29,093 nt of DNA, from the IMG/VR virus record IMGVR_UViG_3300037847_000211, positions 1,330-30,422 of that record. One strand, 5' to 3'. Both the position numbers and the translations under genes were made by a program. Origin of the DNA: a virus. The notes under the pieces are model-generated. The model was not told the origin of the DNA. It searched no databases and saw nothing but the letters and a program-made list of their open reading frames with translations. This document shows, in pieces, positions 23,957 through 29,093 of the stretch (position 1 is its first letter; each line of letters begins with the position of its first letter).

Positions 23957-24340
23957 CTATGGTTTTGTAGGCCATTTTACATCATCTAAACTTTTTGCGG
24001 TCTTTGTTATATCACGCAAGTCAGTTCTATACTTTTTCTGTGCATCCGTCATGGTTAGGTCACTTGATGCCCACCAGTCTACTTCTGCTAATCTTCTATT
24101 ACGCTCTTCACGTAGTAATCTCATGGGTTCTGCTGCTACAAGGGCATCCTTCTTAGCTTTGACTTTATCCCATGTTGTACCGAAGTGCGCTGGGTCTGAG
24201 CTTTCTATGGCAGAGCCATTAGAGTCTGCGCCCATGACCTTGCGAAACATAGTCTCGAACTCAACTTGATTAGTTGGCTCACCTCGTAACACCCATTCGG
24301 TTACGCCTAGTTCTGTTAATGCTGTTGCTATATCTGTCAT
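23957..24340 (-). CDS. Tail assembly chaperone-like protein, 127 residues
   Basis: Residues about 71-127 (MRLLREERNRRLAEVDWWAS ... DAQKKYRTDLRDITK ... VKWPTKP) match the phage tail assembly chaperone family that has the pattern RxxRLxExDWW, followed by YRxxLRDI and a terminal WPxxP. Such proteins often lie beside fibre genes and are thought to help fibre or tail assembly. The N-terminal 70 residues are less typical (ELGVTEWVLRGEP). It is separated from its neighbours by 9 bases on each side. Confidence 0.7.
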   Translation of the reverse strand: MTDIATALTELGVTEWVLRGEPTNQVEFETMFRKVMGADSNGSAIESSDPAHFGTTWDKVKAKKDALVAAEPMRLLREERNRRLAEVDWWASSDLTMTDAQKKYRTDLRDITKTAKSLDDVKWPTKP

Positions 24341-24349
24341 TTGTTTATC

Positions 24350-24880
24350 CTAAGTTGATACGAAATGTGCTGTCATTTGTGTCCTTTTATTACCACCAAA
24401 AAACCTTTCATTACCATTAGTGTCATAGACATAACCATACATTTGTATGTAATCTGTTGAACCATTTAGATATACGAGTGTGGTAAATGAAACAGCTATA
24501 TCATCACCATAGCTTTCATCTTGAAACCAAAAGAGATGATTTTTATAAAGCGAACCATTTTTATATAAACTTGGCCCCAATGACCTAACAGTTCCATCTC
24601 CACCATTTAAAGTACAACTTACACTGTAATACCCTGCTGTTTGTGGTGTCCACTTTTCGTTGGCACTATCCCATGCGTTTGTATTGTCAAAATCTACTGT
24701 GCCATAAGTAGAGAAATCTACTAAATGATACTGATTACTTGCTAAGTTTACTGCTGTATTAGACGTTAATGACACACTTAAAACAGGAACCTTTGGAGCT
24801 ACAAAACCACTGCTATCTATAGTTAACCCAGTAGTACCGCCACTATTCTGTATCGTATCAACTTTAAGAATAGAACTCAT
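24350..24880 (-). CDS. C1q-like short tail fibre protein, 176 residues
   Basis: The N-terminus MSSILKVDTIQNSGGTTGLT is a short attachment motif shared with the next gene upstream (MSILKVDTIN). Residues about 35-176 form a beta-rich C1q/TNF-like domain (WTPQTAGYYSVSCTLNGG ... LYKNGSLYKN ... TTLVYLNGSTDYIQMYGYV). It probably trimerises and binds a receptor. Its ATG overlaps the TGA of the upstream gene (ATGA), so the pair is translationally coupled. Confidence 0.7.
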   Translation of the reverse strand: MSSILKVDTIQNSGGTTGLTIDSSGFVAPKVPVLSVSLTSNTAVNLASNQYHLVDFSTYGTVDFDNTNAWDSANEKWTPQTAGYYSVSCTLNGGDGTVRSLGPSLYKNGSLYKNHLFWFQDESYGDDIAVSFTTLVYLNGSTDYIQMYGYVYDTNGNERFFGGNKRTQMTAHFVST

Positions 24881-25422
24881 TGGGCTATCTCCTGAAGAAC
24901 TATTCTGGATGAAGCTCTTATATCATAGGCGGAACTATCTTGATCACGACCACTACGGTTTATATAAATAGTACCACTGCCACCAGAATTACCAATTTGA
25001 ACTTTATAAATTACTGCACTTGTTGTAGCAGGGCTGTCTAAATGAATGAAATCTTGCATAGTAATCATTCCCTCATTGTCTGCATCATAAACAGAAGCAT
25101 GAGCAGCAGTTCTATTACTAGCACTATTTGCTACTGAAATCATAGAAAATGCACCCCCAGCAACATTACGAACAACTCTCATCTGATTGAAAACACTGGT
25201 ATCAACTCCCAAAGCAACATTTACATGAACTAAAATTTTTGAGTTACTAAATTTTGGCGTAATTGTACAAGACAAACCAGTATCAGTAAAAGTTGGAACT
25301 GTACTAGAAGAAGAACCCGTATCTGTTTTTTCAGAAGCTACAACCTGAATAACGTGACCTGGAATAGCTACCCCATTGCCAGAAGTCTTTTCGTTTATGG
25401 TGTCTACCTTCAGAATGCTCAT
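24877..25422 (-). CDS. Short tail fibre-type protein, paralogue set, 181 residues
   Basis: The protein starts MSILKVDTINEKTSGNGVAI and continues HVIQVV, then a single beta-rich domain (CTITPKFSNSKILVHVNVAL ... SPATTSAVIYKVQIGN) and ends ASSRIVLQEIAQ. It is a clear paralogue of the gene at 25419-25979: SxxxITPKxSNSxIxV, TSAVxYKxQ and the (L/M)EI ending occur in the same order in both. I know this domain from marine phage fibre cassettes. It overlaps both neighbours by 4 bases (ATGA). Confidence 0.68.
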   Translation of the reverse strand: MSILKVDTINEKTSGNGVAIPGHVIQVVASEKTDTGSSSSTVPTFTDTGLSCTITPKFSNSKILVHVNVALGVDTSVFNQMRVVRNVAGGAFSMISVANSASNRTAAHASVYDADNEGMITMQDFIHLDSPATTSAVIYKVQIGNSGGSGTIYINRSGRDQDSSAYDIRASSRIVLQEIAQ

Positions 25423-25979
25423 TGTTTAATCTCCAAGATTTCCATATATGAATATGCACCTCCTGAAGTAGTCAGTTCATTGAAACCTACGCCAGTATTA
25501 TTATTCGCTCGATATGGCGCTGCTTGCCACTTATAAGTAACGGCACTTGTACTAGATGGAGTATCAACAAAAGACATATATTGTATTCTTCTATGAGAGT
25601 TATTATTCCATGCTTGTTGGTTTGTGTATTCATAACCATCGTATATCATATATGTATTTGTTGGTTGGAACACTACAGTACTATCTCTATAAAGCCTAAG
25701 AGCATGACCACCTCCAGCCATATAGTGAAACATTACTTTTATAAGCGAATTACTATACTTTGGTGTGATAGCCAGTGAAGTTAAGTCAACGTAAGAGGTA
25801 GTATTGTTTACAGTTTGGGTAGTCCATTTGCTACCTACCACATTCTGAACTATTTGCCCTGCACTTGGCACAAGCGTTCCAGCACTAGCGTCTATAGTCT
25901 GACCAGACGGTACAATAATCTTGTTGGCATTACCGCCAGAGCTAAGACCTTTTAGATTTTCTACATGTAACGTACTCAT
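25419..25979 (-). CDS. Short tail fibre-type protein, paralogue set, 186 residues
   Basis: The N-terminus MSTLHVENLKGLSSGGNANK leads into VPSGQTIDASAGTLVPSAGQ and IVQNVV. The domain that follows contains LAITPKYSNSLIKVMFHYM, TSAVTYKWQA and the ending YSYMEILEIKQ. It is paralogous to the protein at 24877-25422. This type is common in cyanophage and other marine phage fibre regions from memory. It is probably a receptor-binding or tail-surface protein. ATGA overlaps join it to both neighbours. Confidence 0.7.
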   Translation of the reverse strand: MSTLHVENLKGLSSGGNANKIIVPSGQTIDASAGTLVPSAGQIVQNVVGSKWTTQTVNNTTSYVDLTSLAITPKYSNSLIKVMFHYMAGGGHALRLYRDSTVVFQPTNTYMIYDGYEYTNQQAWNNNSHRRIQYMSFVDTPSSTSAVTYKWQAAPYRANNNTGVGFNELTTSGGAYSYMEILEIKQ

Positions 25980-26443
25980 ATAATTACCAAGTTTCCATTT
26001 ACTGTAAGCGTAATATTAGACGCTATGGTTAGAGGCCCATTACAACTAGCATTCTGTGAGCTAGGTATTGTTGTGTCTGTACCCATGCTTTGCTCATTAG
26101 TTTGAAACAAAGCAGTCTTCATAGTATTCTGTGTTGTATCATATATAGGCGCTCTGATACTAGCTGCAAATGTGCCACCACCTGAAAGTGTAGGTGCATC
26201 TGCTACGCTGAATATGTTGTGGCATATAATAGTTATCTCATCATCTAGTGCAGCAGCAGAGCCTAACACAACTGTAGTTCCTGTAGTGGCTGTGTAGTCA
26301 GCAGGTTGTAACAGTATTCCGTTTTGATATACGTCTACGTTTCCAAGAGAGTATACAGCATTAAATGTGGTTTGTCCAGCAGTAGCTGTATATGTATGCG
26401 CCCTTCTTGTGCCTTCGGTTAGTGTCTGTCCTATATATGCCAT
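25976..26443 (-). CDS. Fibre anchor-module protein without a large head, 155 residues
   Basis: Residues 17-80 are the anchor module (YTATAGQTTFNAV ... VDVYQNGILLQPADYT ... DDEITIICHNIFSV), followed by a short beta segment ending SNITLTVNGNLVII. The C-terminal head domain present in the paralogues at 21578 and 22547 is missing, so this may be an attachment base that recruits another chain. It begins 4 bases after the gene at 26448-27212, which has the stem and head but no anchor. Confidence 0.68.
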   Translation of the reverse strand: MAYIGQTLTEGTRRAHTYTATAGQTTFNAVYSLGNVDVYQNGILLQPADYTATTGTTVVLGSAAALDDEITIICHNIFSVADAPTLSGGGTFAASIRAPIYDTTQNTMKTALFQTNEQSMGTDTTIPSSQNASCNGPLTIASNITLTVNGNLVII

Positions 26444-26447
26444 ACGT

Positions 26448-27212
26448 TTATCCTAGTAATGTAGCAAAAAATTGAAGCTCAGTATTAGATTTTATTTTTA
26501 AAGTCCCTCCAGCGCCATTAGCACTAAAAACAAAATAATCGTTTGCTGCTAGGTTTAATAACCATGTTTGAGAATGTTGATAATAAGTTGCTACAGGTGT
26601 CGTAAAATCTGCAAAATAATTACCTTTAGAATTAAGATTTGCAGTATTGCTTCCGTTAATTCTTGGACACAAATATGTCCAAACTGTAGCAGAGGTACAT
26701 TGGAACTCGCCACTAAATCCTACTAGGTAAACTCCTGCAACTGGCGCAGTAAATCTGTAGTTGCTGGTGTTGTAATTATTACCTCTATCATAATTTTCAA
26801 CATTTAATTGCACATCTTGCCAAGATGAGTTTTGAGGTAGTGTTCTATCGGTAGAGGTTCCCCAAGAAGCGGCTGGCTGATTAGGCTTTGTCACACGACC
26901 TGATGCATCTATTCTCATACGCTCACTTGATCCAGTAGCAAAACGTATATCTTCTGCTCTAAAACCCATTGGCTTTAACGCACTACCAGCCGTATTCTGT
27001 GCTTGAAAAGCTAGGTTTCCATCACCTACTTCACCTATTTGATCATTAACTGAAAGTTTAGCATTAGTTGCTGTTGAAACACTTAAATCACCAGTAATAT
27101 TTAACGTACCAGTCATTGTATCACCAGCAGTGTTTACATACCTTGTATCACTTGTAGTTTGTGTTTGATACAGAGTAGAAGAGCCAGTTGCTAAATCTTT
27201 AGACTTACCCAT
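26448..27212 (-). CDS. Fibre stem and C1q-like head protein without anchor module, 254 residues
   Basis: The protein begins MGKSKDLATGSSTLYQTQTT, then DTRYVNTAGDTMTGTLNITG, the stem linker also found in the 318-residue fibre. MRIDASGRVTKPNQPA precedes a C1q-like head (YRFTAPVAGVYLVGFSGEFQ ... LLNLAANDYFVFSANG ... LQFFATLLG). The N-terminal anchor module of its paralogues is absent. It overlaps the upstream gene by 1 base (TAATG). A trimeric receptor-binding head is the likely product. Confidence 0.72.
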   Translation of the reverse strand: MGKSKDLATGSSTLYQTQTTSDTRYVNTAGDTMTGTLNITGDLSVSTATNAKLSVNDQIGEVGDGNLAFQAQNTAGSALKPMGFRAEDIRFATGSSERMRIDASGRVTKPNQPAASWGTSTDRTLPQNSSWQDVQLNVENYDRGNNYNTSNYRFTAPVAGVYLVGFSGEFQCTSATVWTYLCPRINGSNTANLNSKGNYFADFTTPVATYYQHSQTWLLNLAANDYFVFSANGAGGTLKIKSNTELQFFATLLG

Positions 27213-27544
27213 TAGGTAATCTCCAATATACTCATCATTACATCACAAGAGGAGGCTGCACTCGATGTCACTTTAATGCTATCGCCTGTTTGTAAAACGA
27301 CCTTTTGATCACCTCCAACGACAACAAGTGAGCCTCCACTAGGTACGGTAGCTTGTTTAACCAAGAATGTATCGTTAGACCCATCGTTGTGTGTTACGTC
27401 AACTGTGATAGCTGCAGTGGTTCTGTTAGCACAAGACAAACCAATAACGGTTGTAGCTGTGCTGCCACCCACTGTGTAGCTTCCCACCGTAACTGCTGAT
27501 GTGCCTATGCTACGTGAAGTCTTTCTAAGAAATGTATTTGCCAT
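27212..27544 (-). CDS. Conserved small beta-rich virion protein, 110 residues
   Basis: The protein starts MANTFLRKTSRSIGTSAVTV and has an all-beta pattern with VDVTHNDGSNDTFLVKQATV and a final ILEIT. I recall close relatives in many marine phage genomes beside capsid or neck genes, without a proven role. It lies three genes after the capsid gene, so a decoration, neck or tail-surface role is plausible. Two or three cysteines occur but form no obvious metal site. Confidence 0.62.
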   Translation of the reverse strand: MANTFLRKTSRSIGTSAVTVGSYTVGGSTATTVIGLSCANRTTAAITVDVTHNDGSNDTFLVKQATVPSGGSLVVVGGDQKVVLQTGDSIKVTSSAASSCDVMMSILEIT

Positions 27545-27548
27545 AATG

Positions 27549-28052
27549 TTATCCCAAAGCTATCGCTAGTGCAACAGCAGAACCTGCTGGGTCAAAGGCT
27601 GTGGATGCAGCGACACGTGCATCTGCTCTAGCGTTGGTGAAGTATAAGTTGGAAGATCCTTCTGATATATCATCTGTGTCGTGATTACCAAAGGAGATGA
27701 CTGATGCTAAGTCGTGATCGTTAGATGCTGGGTCAAGGTGAGCAGCAGCACCAGCAGGTAAAGTTATGAATACAAATTTAGTACCTGCTGAAAAGTTTGT
27801 TGCTGATCCACCGTTTGAGCTAGATAGTACTGTAGTTCTTGTAAGAGTATTAGTACCACTGTATGTACCTAGTCCAACTTCCCATTCATCTGTGCCATTA
27901 GCTGTATGCACAATGGCGTAGTAAGTCGTGTCATTCGTAGACATGACTGATGCGAATGTATCAAAGGTTGCACTTGCGCCACCAAGAGTTAAATTACCTG
28001 TTCCTGTAGTTGTAGTCGTTTCACGTACACGATCTCTTAGTATCAGTGCCAT
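27549..28052 (-). CDS. Conserved phage structural protein (tail/fibre-type), 167 residues
   Basis: The protein begins MALILRDRVRETTTTTGTGN, followed by LGGASATFDTF, EWEVGLGTYSGTNTLTRTTV and GTKFVFITLPAG. This order (DRVxETTTTTGTG, then TYYAI, WEVGxGTY, RTTVLSSSN) marks a common phage module that occurs alone or as the N-terminus of fibre proteins. The last 50 residues (FGNHDTDDISEGSSNLYFTN) add a short fibre-like segment ending in ARADARVAA. Location on tail or neck is inferred. Confidence 0.65.
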   Translation of the reverse strand: MALILRDRVRETTTTTGTGNLTLGGASATFDTFASVMSTNDTTYYAIVHTANGTDEWEVGLGTYSGTNTLTRTTVLSSSNGGSATNFSAGTKFVFITLPAGAAAHLDPASNDHDLASVISFGNHDTDDISEGSSNLYFTNARADARVAASTAFDPAGSAVALAIALG

Positions 28053-28062
28053 TAGTTTACCT

Positions 28063-28509
28063 TTACGTTATTCGTATAACTGCGTTGGATGCATCTGCTG
28101 TAGGAAAGATAACTGTAAAGTCACCTGCTGTCGATGCTACGTTTGAGCCAAACGAGAACACAGCTATAGCCTTGTTACTTGCCGAACTGTTGTAGAGCAA
28201 AGCCCCAGCAGCAGAGATAGTCAGGTTGGAAAAGACTTCATCTGCAAAGTCAACAATAGCCGTATCCGTACCTGAAGGTATAGATATGACAGGCGAATCC
28301 AATGCTTGTCCTCCTGCAGTATAGTTTGTACCAGTAGCTTCATCTGAGTTAGCTGTAAGGTCAGAGTAGTTAGTAGTAGCTTTGTTGAAGTTACTTGTAG
28401 GAGAAGGTTTGATTAGAGCTATCTTCAATGTGTGTGTGTCTAAGTCGTGAACACCCCCAAGTAGCTCTTGCTTGAAGCTGTTGCACATTGCTGTAGTAAT
28501 AGTACCCAT
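28063..28509 (-). CDS. Conserved phage virion protein following the capsid gene, 148 residues
   Basis: The protein starts MGTITTAMCNSFKQELLGGV, then HDLDTHTLKIALIKP, NYSDL, YTAGGQALDSPV and GALLYNSSASNKAIAVFSFG. I know this pattern (CNSFKxELLxGxHDF ... LKxALIK ... TAGGQxL ... GALxYN) from many phages, where it follows the major capsid protein; its function is not established to my knowledge. An AAGGA ribosome site lies 7 bases before the ATG, downstream of the hairpin after the capsid gene. Confidence 0.68.
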   Translation of the reverse strand: MGTITTAMCNSFKQELLGGVHDLDTHTLKIALIKPSPTSNFNKATTNYSDLTANSDEATGTNYTAGGQALDSPVISIPSGTDTAIVDFADEVFSNLTISAAGALLYNSSASNKAIAVFSFGSNVASTAGDFTVIFPTADASNAVIRIT

Positions 28510-28536
28510 GAGAATGTCCTTATGTTAAATGCACGA

Positions 28537-28558
28537 AGAGGCCACCGAAGCAGCCTCT
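28537..28558 (-). terminator. RNA hairpin with UUCG loop after the capsid gene (partial terminator or processing site)
   Basis: In the late-strand RNA this reads AGAGGCUGC-UUCG-GUGGCCUCU: a 9-bp stem closed by a C(UUCG)G tetraloop. Seven pairs are Watson-Crick and two are U-G/G-U wobbles. On the opposite strand the wobbles become C-A mismatches, so full pairing exists only in late-strand RNA. No U-run follows, so simple intrinsic termination is unlikely to be complete. Its place, 15 bases after the capsid stop, matches T7, where terminator Tphi follows gene 10. It may raise capsid mRNA stability or reduce read-through. Confidence 0.55.
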
Positions 28559-28573
28559 AAGTTTATCTTATGA

Positions 28574-29093
28574 TTAAGCAGCGTTGTATCGTGCTGTGAC
28601 CAATGCTTGTGGGCGTAAGATTTTACGTCCGTATAGGTGCATACCACGTACGATGTCTGCAAATGAATCTGGATCTCTGTAGTTTTCTACTTTGTTGATC
28701 TGTTCTGCAGTTGCAACCGCTTCTTCCTGACCTGCTAGGATGATACCGAAGTTGTCATCTTGTGCAGTTGTGCCAGAAGTTCCTGGTCCTGTACCGTCTG
28801 TTGGTAGGTTGTTTGAAACGTGTACACGGAAGCCGTGGATGTTTCCTGCAACCAAGCCATTTTGTAGACCTGATCCACCGAAGTCTGAATTTAGAAGACG
28901 TGAGTCCTCGTCCTTCAACATTTCCATGAAGATTGGGTCAACAACCAAGTAACGTCCACGTGAATCAACAGTTTGCGTATCTAATTGACGTGCCATACGT
29001 GCAATAAGTTGCAATGGTGATGCAGTTGTAGTTCCTCTTGATTGTGCGCCCGGCATTCTAGGTGCTAGAGGAATAGAGTCACCAGTTGTAGAT
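28574..29093 (-). CDS. Major capsid protein, C-terminal part
   Basis: The frame stays open to the right edge of the window: residues STTGDSIPLAPR precede the first visible Met at 29056, so that Met is internal and the true start lies outside. The visible 172 residues or so include GRYLVVDPIFMEMLKDEDSR, GNIHGFRVHVSNNLP and the end YRDPDSFADIVRGMHLYGRK followed by ILRPQALVTARYNAA. Such endings (GRKxLRPxALVxARYN) and the GFxVxxSNNLP element are typical of HK97-fold phage major capsid proteins. It would form the icosahedral shell. The conserved small protein downstream and the intervening hairpin fit a capsid gene. Family assignment is by pattern and context. Confidence 0.72.
   Translation of the reverse strand, partial: STTGDSIPLAPRMPGAQSRGTTTASPLQLIARMARQLDTQTVDSRGRYLVVDPIFMEMLKDEDSRLLNSDFGGSGLQNGLVAGNIHGFRVHVSNNLPTDGTGPGTSGTTAQDDNFGIILAGQEEAVATAEQINKVENYRDPDSFADIVRGMHLYGRKILRPQALVTARYNAA

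Overview
The window is part of the genome of a tailed bacteriophage, most likely a short-tailed (podovirus-type) phage of marine bacteria. Coding is almost gapless, many neighbouring genes overlap by 1 to 17 bases, and no gap exceeds about 65 bases. Virion genes dominate, and there is no chromosomal or plasmid gene. The marine and probably alphaproteobacterial host is an inference. It rests on a B12-dependent class II ribonucleotide reductase with MazG, a small DUF6127-like membrane protein that I know from alphaproteobacterial phages, and several small virion proteins that I remember from marine viromes. G+C is about 42 % in the lines I counted by hand. From memory the gene set recalls HMO-2011-type phages, but I could not check this.

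Layout. Bases 1-2969 on the + strand are a nucleotide-metabolism and DNA-processing block: the 3' end of a mazG-like gene, a 31-codon membrane peptide, a class II ribonucleoside-triphosphate reductase, two small proteins and a T4 endonuclease VII-like junction resolvase. Bases 2921-29093 on the - strand are one long late (virion) block, read from right to left. The two blocks converge and their last genes overlap tail to tail by 49 bases.

In transcription order the late block begins with the 3' end of the major capsid protein gene, followed by an RNA hairpin with a UUCG loop. Next come three small decoration or neck-type proteins and a set of about ten receptor-binding or fibre-type genes with shared anchor modules, C1q-like heads and a tail-assembly chaperone. 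Then come a protein with two cupredoxin-like domains, a small neck-type protein, the tail adaptor (gp11-like), a beta-rich tail nozzle (gp12-like) with a large repeat insertion, a fibre with an S74 chaperone domain, a polyglycine adhesin and a probable holin. The block ends with a group of large internal (ejection) proteins that includes a LysM-containing putative peptidoglycan hydrolase.

Together, the early genes would supply dNTPs and clear branched DNA before packaging, and the late genes build head, neck, tail, host-recognition apparatus and the proteins ejected into the cell. The most unusual points are the tandem copper-site-like cupredoxin domains in a virion protein, the exact 11-residue periodicity of one ejection protein, the post-capsid hairpin whose full pairing exists only in late-strand RNA, and the receptor-binding cassette lying between capsid and tail genes.
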